A DNA stretch of 64,000 bases, taken from NCBI RefSeq assembly GCF_030209445.1, contig NZ_JARVSD010000012.1, forward strand, positions 62,001-126,000. The letters run 5' to 3'. A model generated the notes under the pieces. That model searched no databases. It saw nothing but the letters and a program-made list of their open reading frames with translations, and was not told the DNA's origin. The DNA comes from Promicromonospora sp. MEB111 (GTDB lineage Bacteria; Actinomycetota; Actinomycetes; Actinomycetales; Cellulomonadaceae). Position numbers and translations under genes: made by a program. Positions 16,482 through 24,645 of this stretch are shown piece after piece. Numbering within the stretch: position 1 is the first letter of the stretch; the number at the start of each line of letters is the position of its first letter.

Positions 16482-17312
16482 CTATTTGACAGCGCCCTGA
16501 AGCAGGGCTTTCACGAAGTGGCGCTGGAAAAAGAGGAACACCAGCAGGGAGGGGGCAATGATCAGCAATGAACCGGCGCACAACAAAGCGATGTTCGTAC
16601 CGTGCTCACCCTGGAATGCACCCAGGCCGCCGGCAACGGTACGCATGGTCGGATCATCGATGAGCACGAGCGGCAGCAGGTACTGGTTCCAGGTCGCGAG
16701 AAAGAACAGGATCGTGAGTGCCGACAAGGCGGGTACCGCGAGCGGCAGCTGGACCTGGCGGAAGATCTGCCACGGCGTGGCGCCGTCGAGCTCGGCAGCC
16801 TCGGTGAGGGCCGTCTCCACCTTGAGGAAGCTCGCTCGCATCCAGAACACGCCGAAGGGCATGAGCAGCCCGATGAGCGGCAGGATGACGGCCCACCGGG
16901 TCCCGAGCAGCCCCATGTCGCGAAGGTTGTAGTAGAGCGGCGTGATGAGCGCCTCGAACGGCAGGGTCAGCCCGACGAGCAGGAGCGCGTTGACGAACCT
17001 GCCGCCGGGTACGTCGAGCTGCGCGAGCCCGTATCCGGCCGCGGTGGCCATGGCGACGGCGGCCGGCACGACGCCGAGCACGATCAGGACGCTCGACTGG
17101 AAGAGCGCGAGGAAGTTCGCCGCGGTCCACGCGTCGGCGAAGTTCTGCCACTGCGGGTCCTCGGGCCAGGCGAGCCCCGGCGGCGTGCTGTTCTGCGGTG
17201 CGAGCGCGGCCGTGAGCATGCTGAGCAGGGGCAGGATCGCGAACGCCATGAGCGCCACCAGGATGACCACACGCGAGACGAGGCCGTGGCGGGTCGACGA
17301 AGCGGTGTTCAT
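16482..17312 (-). CDS. CUT1 sugar ABC transporter permease (MalG type)
   Basis: 276 residues from ATG 17312, which overlaps the preceding stop by 4 nt. About six membrane segments, for example VVILVALMAFAILPLLSML and LLLVGLTLPFEALITPLY. The cytoplasmic EAA loop reads EAAELDGATPWQIFRQVQLP, the signature of binding-protein-dependent sugar permeases. The C-terminus is FFQRHFVKALLQGAVK. Works with the permease at 17309 and the lipoprotein at 18299. No ATPase is encoded nearby, so it probably relies on a shared MsiK-like ATPase encoded elsewhere. Confidence 0.9.
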   Translation of the reverse strand: MNTASSTRHGLVSRVVILVALMAFAILPLLSMLTAALAPQNSTPPGLAWPEDPQWQNFADAWTAANFLALFQSSVLIVLGVVPAAVAMATAAGYGLAQLDVPGGRFVNALLLVGLTLPFEALITPLYYNLRDMGLLGTRWAVILPLIGLLMPFGVFWMRASFLKVETALTEAAELDGATPWQIFRQVQLPLAVPALSALTILFFLATWNQYLLPLVLIDDPTMRTVAGGLGAFQGEHGTNIALLCAGSLLIIAPSLLVFLFFQRHFVKALLQGAVK

Positions 17313-18280
17313 TCGTGCCTCCCGAGTCGCTGGATGGGCCAGATGACGAGCAGGACGAGAGCCGCGAGGAGGACGGCGAGGGCCGAGGCCTGGCCGATCC
17401 GCTGTTCCAGGAAGGTGAGCCGGTAGATCTCCACGCCGGGCACCATCGTCTGGTATCCCGGGCCGCCCTGGGTCGCGATCTGGACGACGTCGAAGCTGGC
17501 CAGGGCTGCGATCGTGCCGATGGTCGCGCAAACCGCGATCTCCCCGCGGAGCCCGGGAAGCGTGACCGCGAAGAACTCGGCGACGCGGCCCGCTCCGTCC
17601 AGACGGGCAGCCTCGTAGAGCGACGGGTCGATCTTGCCGATGCCGGACAGCAGGAGCACCGTGCAGAAGCCGAACGACAGCCAGAAGCCGATGACGCCGA
17701 CGGCCGGCAGCGCGAACGTGAAGTCGCCGAGCCAGGCGCGCGTCAGGGACTCCAGGCCGACCGCTCCGAGCGCCTGGTTGACGAGCCCGTCGGTGGAGAA
17801 CATCCACGTCCACGCGATGCCGGCCGCCACCGGCGGCAGCACCTGGGGGATGAACAGCACGACCCGTGCCGTGGTGTTGAACGTCCCGACCCGGAGCTCT
17901 CGGATGAGGCTGGCCGCGACGAGTCCCAGACCGACCGGGAGGACGGTGTAGAAGAAGATGAGGACGAACGCGTGGATGACCGACCCGAGCAGCTCGGGCT
18001 CGGTGAAGATCGCTCTCCAGTTGTCCAGGCCCGCCGGTGTCGCCGGCCCGATGCCGTCCCACTCGTAGAACGAGAACTGCACGGACTGGCCCAGCGGGTA
18101 CAGGACGAACACGCCGTACATGACGAGCGCGGGCGCCACCCAGAGCAGTGCTCCCCACCGCCGTGCCGGACGACGTCGTCGAGCGGGACGCGGGCGTGGT
18201 GACGACACGGGACCCGGCTTGACCGCGGTCGAACTCGTCACCAAGTGGCCTGGTGGTTCAGTGCCTGCGTTCTGTGTCAT
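17309..18280 (-). CDS. CUT1 sugar ABC transporter permease (MalF type)
   Basis: 323 residues from ATG 18280 (preceded by GGGGGCGAG); an ATG at 18298 directly after the lipoprotein stop is an alternative. A Pro/Arg-rich cytoplasmic N-terminus precedes segments such as LLWVAPALVMYGVFVLYPLG and VIGFWLSFGFCTVLLLSG. EAA loop: EAARLDGAGRVAEFFAVTLP. Partner of the 16482 permease. The lipoprotein gene ends 18 bp upstream, so all are one transcript. Confidence 0.9.
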   Translation of the reverse strand: MTQNAGTEPPGHLVTSSTAVKPGPVSSPRPRPARRRRPARRWGALLWVAPALVMYGVFVLYPLGQSVQFSFYEWDGIGPATPAGLDNWRAIFTEPELLGSVIHAFVLIFFYTVLPVGLGLVAASLIRELRVGTFNTTARVVLFIPQVLPPVAAGIAWTWMFSTDGLVNQALGAVGLESLTRAWLGDFTFALPAVGVIGFWLSFGFCTVLLLSGIGKIDPSLYEAARLDGAGRVAEFFAVTLPGLRGEIAVCATIGTIAALASFDVVQIATQGGPGYQTMVPGVEIYRLTFLEQRIGQASALAVLLAALVLLVIWPIQRLGRHE

Positions 18281-18298
18281 GGTCTCGCCCCCGGGCAT

Positions 18299-19666
18299 CT
18301 ACTTCTCCGCCTCGTCCTCGTAGTCCTTCTGGACCGCCGCGGAGAACTCGGCCGGCGACGTCTTCCCGGCGACGAGAAGCTGGGTCTGCGGGATCAGGGT
18401 GTTCGCGTGCATCGATGCGGTCGAGTTCGACATGAAGTCGACGAGACCGTCGCTCTCCAGCAGCAACTGGAACGACTCGACGGTGCCGGAGACGAGGGAT
18501 CCGGGCTCGGAGTCCGGCAAGGACGCGTCCGACGGTCCGGCGGGTGGCAGGCCGAGAAGGTCGAGCGTGCTCTGTCGGGCACCGGTGTCGGTCTGGATGA
18601 AGTCCAGGAATGCGGCGGCCACGTCACTCTGGGAGGACTTGGTGGGGATCGCGAGCACGCCGGGGGCGGTCATCGCGGTGAACGGGTCACCGGTCTCCTC
18701 GGGCGGGAAGAGGAAGAACCCGATCTCGCCTCCGCCTGCGTCCTGGAGCGTGGGTGCCTGCCAGTTGCCGCTCGGGAAGAAGACGCCCTCACCTTCGGCG
18801 AACCTGGCGGGAGCCTGGGTCTGATCGATGCTGTTGACGTCCGCCGGCAGATATCCCTCTTCGCTCCAGCTCTGGAGCGTCGTGGCGGCATCCACCAGCG
18901 CGGGCGTGTCGATGTTCGCGCCCGGCTTGTTGTAGTTCCAGTCCTGGACCACCTGGGTGCTGCCGGCGTAGTTCATCTGGAGGTTCTGCAGCGGATACGC
19001 CAGTCCTCCGTCCTTGCCGTTGACCATCAGCGGTAGCAGGCCGGCGTCCTTCGCCTTCTCCAGGCTCTCCTCGAAGGCGTCGAGCGTGGCCGGCGGCTCG
19101 GTCATGCCGATCTGAGCCGCGAGCGACTTGTTGTAGTACATGCCCGTCAGCCCGAACCCTGGTCCGGCGCCGTACAGGTGCCCGGTGCCACGCTGTCGCC
19201 CGTCGTCGTCGACGCGGGTGGAGGCGAACTGCGACTGCGGCCACTCGGTCCACCCGTACGCCTCGGCGTACGGGTCGAGGTTGGTCAGGAGCCGGTCCTC
19301 GACCAGGTTCCCGAAGGATGCGAGCCGGACCAGGTCGGGCACCTCCGTGCCCGATATCAGGCGAGGGACGTTCGTCGTCAGGCTGTTGAAGTCCTCGCCG
19401 GTCACCTGCACGGTGACGTTGGGATGCTTGTCCTGGAAGGCTTCGCCGAGCTCCTCGTAGAGCGCCACGTCAGGTGTGGACACGAGCACCTCGAGAGTGA
19501 CCGGCGCGTCGCCGATGCTCGTGCTCACGCTCGTCGGCGTGTCGGACAGAGGGCTTTGCGCGCCCGGGGCGCCGCACGATGCCAGGAGTGCGGTAAGGAC
19601 GACTGGCAGCGCGGTGGGCCAGCTCGGTCGCCGGCTCCGCCGAGGCAGAGTGTTGTTGGTACGCAT
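18299..19666 (-). CDS. Sugar ABC transporter substrate-binding lipoprotein
   Basis: 455 residues. Basic N-terminus, hydrophobic stretch LPVVLTALLASCG with a lipobox LASC (Cys at about residue 30), then a type I extracellular solute-binding fold (VTLEVLVSTPDVALYEELGEAFQDKHPNVTVQV split over two strands, YYNKSLAAQIGM, FAEGEGVFFPSGNW). Anchored outside the membrane; it would deliver an oligosaccharide to the two permeases downstream. Substrate not evident, though the co-transcribed esterase suggests an acylated sugar (inference). Confidence 0.9.
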   Translation of the reverse strand: MRTNNTLPRRSRRPSWPTALPVVLTALLASCGAPGAQSPLSDTPTSVSTSIGDAPVTLEVLVSTPDVALYEELGEAFQDKHPNVTVQVTGEDFNSLTTNVPRLISGTEVPDLVRLASFGNLVEDRLLTNLDPYAEAYGWTEWPQSQFASTRVDDDGRQRGTGHLYGAGPGFGLTGMYYNKSLAAQIGMTEPPATLDAFEESLEKAKDAGLLPLMVNGKDGGLAYPLQNLQMNYAGSTQVVQDWNYNKPGANIDTPALVDAATTLQSWSEEGYLPADVNSIDQTQAPARFAEGEGVFFPSGNWQAPTLQDAGGGEIGFFLFPPEETGDPFTAMTAPGVLAIPTKSSQSDVAAAFLDFIQTDTGARQSTLDLLGLPPAGPSDASLPDSEPGSLVSGTVESFQLLLESDGLVDFMSNSTASMHANTLIPQTQLLVAGKTSPAEFSAAVQKDYEDEAEK

Positions 19667-19675
19667 GACAACTCC

Positions 19676-20668
19676 TCAGGAGTGAATTTCGGACGGTGTG
19701 CTGATCGCGCGACCTGCGCGGTCCGGTTCTCGGTCGGCGAACGCTCGCCGTAGTGCCGAGCCGGCCTTGTCCATCGCGTCCGTCGCGTCCGTCATGACGC
19801 CGAGATACTCGATGAACCCGTGGATCTGGCCCACGTAGTCGTGGACCTCGACCGGGACCTGGTCGCCACGCAACCGCTCGGCGTACTCGACGGCCTCTGA
19901 ACGAAGGATGTCGTGCTCGGCGGTGATGACGACGGCGGGGGAGACGCCGCGCAACGTCTCGGCATGCAGCGGCGAGACCACCGGCGATCGTCGCATCAGC
20001 CGGTCGGGGACGTAGGCGTCCCACAGGTATCCGATCCGCTCGAAGGCGGTTCTGCCGTAGCCGGCCAGCCCCGCGAAGTCCGAGTACGACTCCACGAACC
20101 GACGTTTGCTCGTGGTGTCCATGGTGCTGTCCAGAACCGGGTACACCAGCAGCTGCAGCGCCAGGTCGACCTGGGAGTCCGTCGCCCGGAGCGCGGCCGC
20201 AGCCGCGAGGTTCCCGCCGGCGCTGTCGCCCCCGACCGCGACCCTGGAGAACTGCCGCCGGGCCCAGCTGACGGCGGCCCACGTGTCGTCGAGCGCGGCG
20301 GGGAACGGGTGCTCGGGAGCGAGCCGGTAGTCGATCGCGAGGACGGCGCACGCGGCACGGTTCGCGATCGCTCGCGCGACGCCCTCGCAACAGTCCAGGT
20401 CGCCGAGCATCCAGCCGCCGCCGTGGATCCAGACCAGGACGTCCTCCTCGTCGCCCCGCGGCCGGTAGAGCCTGGAGGGGACGCCGCCGGCCTCGATGGT
20501 CTCCGCGGAGACCACGGGCTCCAGCGGACCGCGGAACGCCAGTACGTGGTCGCGGGCCTGCTTCCGCAGCGCGAGGACGTCGCGACCCCAGTAGTTCACC
20601 TGGGGTGCGAGGGACTCGAGGTATCTCTGCACCTGCGCGCTGGGCGCGGGGCTGATGGGTGTCGCCAT
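19676..20668 (-). CDS. HSL-family (alpha/beta) esterase
   Basis: 330 residues from ATG 20668, with AAGGAGGAG just upstream. It has the HSL oxyanion motif HGGGW, the LAIDYRLAPEHPFPAALDD signature, the nucleophile elbow GGDSAGGN, the acid in ITAEHDILRSE and the His in GQIHGFIEY. Cytoplasmic. As first full gene of the operon with a sugar ABC transporter, it probably removes acyl groups from imported oligosaccharides (inference from context). Confidence 0.88.
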   Translation of the reverse strand: MATPISPAPSAQVQRYLESLAPQVNYWGRDVLALRKQARDHVLAFRGPLEPVVSAETIEAGGVPSRLYRPRGDEEDVLVWIHGGGWMLGDLDCCEGVARAIANRAACAVLAIDYRLAPEHPFPAALDDTWAAVSWARRQFSRVAVGGDSAGGNLAAAAALRATDSQVDLALQLLVYPVLDSTMDTTSKRRFVESYSDFAGLAGYGRTAFERIGYLWDAYVPDRLMRRSPVVSPLHAETLRGVSPAVVITAEHDILRSEAVEYAERLRGDQVPVEVHDYVGQIHGFIEYLGVMTDATDAMDKAGSALRRAFADREPDRAGRAISTPSEIHS

Positions 20669-20669
20669 T

Positions 20670-20688
20670 GAGCTCCTCCTTGAGCTGG
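20670..20688. repeat. 19-bp direct repeat, copy 1 (contains the esterase ribosome binding site)
   Basis: GAGCTCCTCCTTGAGCTGG; the identical word recurs at 20938-20956. On the minus strand it carries AAGGAGGAG and lies directly before the esterase ATG. Confidence 0.7.
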
Positions 20689-20888
20689 GCGGGCCTGCGG
20701 TGTCAGCAGGCAGGCAAGAGTGACCACTCCGTCGTGGTCTTTCGGCATCGATGTGGGGTCTGCGGTCGGTCACCGCTGGTCGGGAACCTGGCGGTACGCG
20801 GTCATGGTGTGCGGTACCGCTGCGGCCGGGTGAGCAGGCTGCCGGCCGCTCGCGACCGTCCGGTTCACCTGGGCTCGAGAGGCTCGAG

Positions 20889-20936
20889 CTACCTGTGCGC
20901 CCGCGTGCTGGGCACGGGGCTGGTCGATGTCGTCAT
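20889..20936 (-). CDS. Possible 15-residue leader peptide
   Basis: ATG at 20936 follows the second copy of the 19-bp repeat at the same distance as the esterase ATG follows the first. It encodes MTTSTSPVPSTRAHR and ends at TAG. It could be a translated leader or the stump of a duplicated operon start. No sequence homology is claimed. Confidence 0.3.
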   Translation of the reverse strand: MTTSTSPVPSTRAHR

Positions 20937-20937
20937 G

Positions 20938-20956
20938 GAGCTCCTCCTTGAGCTGG
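20938..20956. repeat. 19-bp direct repeat, copy 2
   Basis: Identical to 20670-20688, 268 bp apart. It places a strong Shine-Dalgarno in front of the 15-codon ORF. Confidence 0.7.
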
Positions 20957-21001
20957 ACACGTAGGAGTGACCACGTCCCGCGTGCGTCACCACCCAATAC
21001 C

Positions 21002-21017
21002 GACTGAGTAGTCAGTC
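21002..21017. promoter_or_regulatory. TetR-type operator at the head of the esterase-ABC operon
   Basis: GACTGA-GTAG-TCAGTC, perfect 6-bp arms around 4 bp. Words of this type are classical TetR-family half-sites. It lies about 330 bp upstream of the esterase start; the operon's last gene (15820-16464) is a TetR, the obvious candidate ligand-sensing repressor. Confidence 0.65.
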
Positions 21018-21200
21018 TGTTCTGTGCTTTTGAATGTAGCTCGCGCTCGGTCGTGTGTCCAAGCCGGCGGATGTGGTGTAACCGATTCGTGATCCCGTGG
21101 GCTTCGGCCTGGAAGGCCTCGGCGAGCTGTTCGAGATCGACCGCTTCGATCAGGACCTTGACTGCCTCCGCTCACCGGGTGCCCGGATAGAGTCCTCTCC

Positions 21201-21383
21201 GTGAGCAGCGGATGGCAGGACATCATCAGCTCGGTGCGGGAGGGTGCCGGCGGCCCTTGGGCGTGTCCGGAGTGCGACGAGGTTGCCGTCGAGCTGGGTC
21301 AGCGTTTCGTGCGTCGCGAAGTCGTCGAGTCGACGCTGCTCTGTCTTGCCTGCGAGGCAGGGGCTGACGGGCCCCGGTTCTGA
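21201..21383 (+). CDS. Small zinc-ribbon-like protein (60 aa)
   Basis: Two Cys pairs, WACPECDE (residues 20-27) and LLCLACEAG (47-55), could bind one zinc ion. Between them lies a charged helix (LGQRFVRREVVE). GTG start at 21201 with TAGAGT 7 nt upstream, suggesting a leaderless or near-leaderless mRNA. A hairpin at 21429-21450 follows. Function unknown. Confidence 0.55.
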   Translation: MSSGWQDIISSVREGAGGPWACPECDEVAVELGQRFVRREVVESTLLCLACEAGADGPRF

Positions 21384-21735
21384 GCCGATGGCGTGAACGA
21401 CGGACCAGATCCTCGATCGGGTCCGAACTGCCTCGACTCTCGTCGAGGCACGGGCTCGTGGCGGGATCGCGTCGTTGACCGGTGAGGTCCGTATCCCCTA
21501 GCCTGGCCGCCGGCCGTTCAGGACCTGTCCGAGTCAAAGGAGACTTCGCGAGGCTGGGTCTGACCACCCCACCGTCCACGGTCGAGCACCTCGCGGGCGC
21601 GATCGTCGAGGCCTCGGTCGCAGGGCGTGACGAAGGGACATCGCGGATGTTGCCCAGGTTCTTGATCGCGGGGATGACAGCGCTGACATCGGCCTCCGTC
21701 GACTGACCGAGCACCACCGAACGAAGGAGCGAACG
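21384..21735. other. 352-bp intergenic region before the GH76 gene
   Basis: It contains the hairpin at 21429-21450, a possible -10 (TAGCCT, about 21499-21504) and the GH76 Shine-Dalgarno AAGGAG near 21724. An open frame at 21482-21706 exists, but its composition does not look like a protein. Confidence 0.45.
21429..21450 (+). terminator. Hairpin after the zinc-ribbon gene
   Basis: TGCCTCGAC, loop TCTC, GTCGAGGCA: perfect 9-bp stem with a 4-nt loop, 46 bp after the stop codon. No T-run follows, as is usual in high-GC actinobacteria. Confidence 0.6.
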
Positions 21736-22917
21736 ATGAGGTTCACCAGAGCTGCCGCCACGGTCGTCGCACTGGCCTGCGCGCTGGGGGCGGCGGCCCC
21801 CGCCGAGGCGCAGCACGGCGGCGCCCCCGCGGTGTCGCAGCGCACGCAGGTGCAGCGGGCGGTCGCGTCGTACGACGCGATGCAGGAGCACATGGCCGCG
21901 AGCGACGGTTCCGGCCTCTACCGCGAGCGGTACCCGAGCGGGGCCGAGGACCGCACCTACTCGTTCGAGTGGCCGCACTCCCAGGCGCACGTCGCGACGC
22001 TCGACCTCACCGGGCTGCCCGGGGCCGCGGGGCGGTCCTTCGAGGACGACCTCGCCGACGTCGCCCACGGGCAGGAGCACTTCTGGAATGCCGACGGCGG
22101 CACCACCGGGCTGCCCGGCTACGACTCGTACCCGCGCGCCCCGTACGGCGGTGGCGGTGACATGTTCTACGACGACAACGAGTGGGTCGCGCTCGCCAAG
22201 GTGCAGCAGTATCTGGCAACCGGCGACGAGGCGGCGCTGAGGCGCGCCGAGGAGATCTTCGAGCTCGTGGTCTCCGGGTGGGACACCGACCCGTCGCACC
22301 CGGCGCCCGGCGGCGTGTTCTGGACCCAGGCGACCTGGAGCACCGACCGCAACACCGTCTCCACGATGCCCGGCGCGCAGCTCGCCACACGCCTGTACAT
22401 GATCACCGGGGAGCGAGGCTACCTCGACTGGGCACAGCGGATGGTGGGGTGGACCGACGAGCACCTGCTCGCGCCGAACGGCCTCTACTGGGACAACATC
22501 AAGCTCGACGGGTCCATCGACCGCACGCAGTGGTCGTACAACCAGGGCGTCCCGTTGGGCACCTACACCCTGCTGTACGAGGCGACGGGCGACAAGCGGT
22601 ACCTGGCCAAGGCGAAGGCGATCGCGGCGGCCTCCTACCGTTACTACGTCACCGAGGGGCGGCTGGCGGACCAGCCGATGTTCTTCAACTCCATCTGGTT
22701 CAAGAACCTCCTCCTTCTGGAGTCCGTGACCGGCGGCACGACGTACCGGAACGCCATGGCGGACTACGCCGACGATCAGTGGCGCACCGAGCGCGATCGC
22801 GCGAGCGGGCTGTTCAACGCGGGGGACGAGCACACCGAGCTGCTGGAGCAGGCGGCGATGGTCCAGATCTATGCCACCCTGGCGTGGCCCCGCGAGCAGG
22901 CCTCCATCCTGTACTGA
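21736..22917 (+). CDS. Secreted GH76-family alpha-1,6-mannanase
   Basis: 393 residues. Sec signal peptide (MRFTRAAATVVALACALGAA, cleavage near AEA-QH at residue 26). The rest is an alpha/alpha barrel of the GH76 family with the catalytic Asp pair D146-D147 in FYDDNEWVAL, plus WTQATWSTDRNTVST and WSYNQGVPLGTYTLLYEATG. GH76 enzymes cleave alpha-1,6-mannan backbones such as those of yeast cell walls or of actinobacterial lipomannan. It stands alone with a strong bidirectional terminator behind it, so target choice (nutrient or self) is open. Confidence 0.88.
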   Translation: MRFTRAAATVVALACALGAAAPAEAQHGGAPAVSQRTQVQRAVASYDAMQEHMAASDGSGLYRERYPSGAEDRTYSFEWPHSQAHVATLDLTGLPGAAGRSFEDDLADVAHGQEHFWNADGGTTGLPGYDSYPRAPYGGGGDMFYDDNEWVALAKVQQYLATGDEAALRRAEEIFELVVSGWDTDPSHPAPGGVFWTQATWSTDRNTVSTMPGAQLATRLYMITGERGYLDWAQRMVGWTDEHLLAPNGLYWDNIKLDGSIDRTQWSYNQGVPLGTYTLLYEATGDKRYLAKAKAIAAASYRYYVTEGRLADQPMFFNSIWFKNLLLLESVTGGTTYRNAMADYADDQWRTERDRASGLFNAGDEHTELLEQAAMVQIYATLAWPREQASILY

Positions 22918-22961
22918 GCCCTGGCGGCAAGCGGCCTCGCCGTCGACCAGGGCCCAGGGTG

Positions 22962-23003
22962 GAGCGCCCTCTCGTCCGTGTGAGCGCGGACGAGAGGGCG
23001 CTC
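22962..23003. terminator. Bidirectional terminator between GH76 and GH51 genes
   Basis: The arms GAGCGCCCTCTCGTCCG (22962-22978) and CGGACGAGAGGGCGCTC (22987-23003) are perfectly complementary over 17 bp with an 8-nt loop, between convergent genes. Confidence 0.85.
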
Positions 23004-23020
23004 TCCTCGGCGCGGCCCGG

Positions 23021-24532
23021 TCAGATCCGTTCGAGCCGGAGCATCGACCAGGAGACGGGCGGCAGGTCGACGTGCGCGCGGTCGTCGGAGACCTTGGCCG
23101 TGGTGTTCGCGCGCGGCAGCACCGAGGTGGCGTCGTCGGCCGTCGCGGACCACGTGTGGTCGGGGTTCGACAGCGTGAGCGCCTCGACCACCCGGAGCCC
23201 GGGGAAGCCGCGCAGGTCCACGTCGAGCGCCACGTCCTCGGTGAGCGACCGGTTGACCGCGAGCACGACGACGCCGCCGGTCTCCGTGTCGTGGGTGGCG
23301 ACCGCGTCGAGCACCGGGACCGGGCCGAACTTCGCCGTCTCCTGTACCGGTGCGTCCACCGCCAGGCGCAGCACCTCGCCGGCGGCGTGCCGTGCGGTGA
23401 GCGCGAAGGGGTGGAACGTCGTCTGCCGCCACGACCGGCCGCCCGGCTCGGTCATGATCGGCGCGATGACGTTGACGAGCTGCGCCAGCGATGCGGCGTG
23501 CACGCGGTCGGTGTGCCGCAGCAGCGAGATCAGGAGGTTGCCGACCACGACGGCGTCGGCCACGTTGTAGCGGTCCTCCAGCAGCACCGGGGCCACGGGC
23601 CAGTCGTCGCCCGACGGCGGGCGCGACTCCGCGCGCTTCTGGTACCAGACGTTCCACTCGTCGAACGAGACGTGGATGTGCTTGGTGTGCTTGCCCGCCG
23701 CGCGCACGGCGTCGGCGGTCGCGGCGACGGAGTCGACGAAGTGGTCCATGTTCACCGCCGAGGCCAGGAAGGAGGCGAGGTCGCCGTTTTCCTCCCAGTA
23801 GTAGGCGTGCGCCGAGATGTGGTCGACGTGCTCGTAGGCCTCGGTGAGCACCGTGTGCTCCCACTCGCCGAAGGTGGGCATCTGCGAGCCCGACGAGCCG
23901 CACGCCACGAGCTCGAGGTCGGGGTCGACCATCCGCATCGCCCGCGCGGTCTCGGCCGCGAGACGCCCGTACTCCTGCGCCGTCTTGTGGCCGATCTGCC
24001 ACGGGCCGTCCATCTCGTTGCCCAGGCACCACATCTTGATCCGGTACGGGTCCTCGGCCCCGTTCGCCCGCCGCAGGTCGCTCCAGGTGGTGCCGCCCGG
24101 CACGTTGCAGTACTCCAGCAGGTCGAGGGCCTCCTGGACGCCGCGCGTCCCGAGGTTGACCGCCATCATCGGCTCGACGCCGGTCCGGGCGCACCACCGC
24201 ATGAACTCGTCGACACCCACGAGGTTGGGGTCGGTCGAGTGCCAGGCGAGGTCCAGACGGCGGGGGCGCTGCTCGACCGGGCCGATCCCGTCCTCCCAGC
24301 GGTAGCCCGAGACGAAGTTGCCGCCGGGGTAGCGCACCGTCGAGACGCCCAGCTCCCGGGTGAGCTCGACGACGTCGCCCCGGAACCCGTCGGCGTCCGC
24401 CGTCGGGTGGCCGGGCTCGTGCAGCCCCGTGTAGACGCTGCGGCCCAGGTGCTCGACGAACGAGCCGAACGTACGGGGACGCACCGGTCCGACGACGAAC
24501 GCCGGGTCGATGGTGACGGATGCGGACAGCAT
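23021..24532 (-). CDS. GH51 alpha-L-arabinofuranosidase (intracellular)
   Basis: 503 residues from ATG 24532 (GAGGAG upstream). TIM barrel with the acid/base Glu173 in WCLGNEMDGPW and the nucleophile Glu292 in SFDEWNVWYQKR, followed by a C-terminal beta-sandwich ending PPVSWSMLRLERI. RYPGGNFVSGYRWED is the typical GH51 substrate loop. No signal peptide, so it trims arabinosyl residues from imported oligosaccharides. Last gene of the operon SBP-permease-permease reading from 27791 downward, separated from the binding-protein gene by a hairpin. Confidence 0.93.
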   Translation of the reverse strand: MLSASVTIDPAFVVGPVRPRTFGSFVEHLGRSVYTGLHEPGHPTADADGFRGDVVELTRELGVSTVRYPGGNFVSGYRWEDGIGPVEQRPRRLDLAWHSTDPNLVGVDEFMRWCARTGVEPMMAVNLGTRGVQEALDLLEYCNVPGGTTWSDLRRANGAEDPYRIKMWCLGNEMDGPWQIGHKTAQEYGRLAAETARAMRMVDPDLELVACGSSGSQMPTFGEWEHTVLTEAYEHVDHISAHAYYWEENGDLASFLASAVNMDHFVDSVAATADAVRAAGKHTKHIHVSFDEWNVWYQKRAESRPPSGDDWPVAPVLLEDRYNVADAVVVGNLLISLLRHTDRVHAASLAQLVNVIAPIMTEPGGRSWRQTTFHPFALTARHAAGEVLRLAVDAPVQETAKFGPVPVLDAVATHDTETGGVVVLAVNRSLTEDVALDVDLRGFPGLRVVEALTLSNPDHTWSATADDATSVLPRANTTAKVSDDRAHVDLPPVSWSMLRLERI

Positions 24533-24572
24533 GGGTGGTACTCCTCGGTGGTCGGTGCTTGAGGGCATGCTT

Positions 24573-24629
24573 CGCGCAGGCGGGGCGGCTGCCGTCGCCG
24601 ACGGCCGCTGTGGCCGCCCCGCCTGCGCG
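24573..24629 (-). terminator. Intra-operon stem-loop between binding-protein and GH51 genes
   Basis: A 17-bp perfect stem (24573-24589 with 24613-24629; arm CGCGCAGGCGGGGCGGC) encloses a second small hairpin (GCCGTC-GCC-GACGGC). Such structures usually cause partial termination or protect upstream mRNA, so the binding protein is made in excess over the enzyme. Confidence 0.75.
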
Positions 24630-24645
24630 ATCAGACGGTCGGGGC

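Larger units (their letters stand above)
20689..21200. other. 512-bp leader/promoter region of the esterase-ABC operon
   Basis: It holds the second copy of the 19-bp repeat, a 15-codon ORF and a TetR-type palindrome, described separately. On the minus strand, one frame from about 21167 to 20770 is open and reads in part like an amphipathic protein (VKVLIEAVDLEQLAEAFQAE, then HGITNRLHHIRRLG). It lacks a good start and spans the operator, so it may be a gene remnant. Confidence 0.4.

Noticed and set aside
20770-21167. Minus-strand frame through the esterase leader with an amphipathic stretch
   Set aside because: No start codon, covers an operator and promoter, and the second half is not protein-like.
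21482-21706. 74-codon plus-strand ORF before the GH76 gene
   Set aside because: No RBS and no recognisable pattern; overlaps the likely promoter of the mannanase gene.
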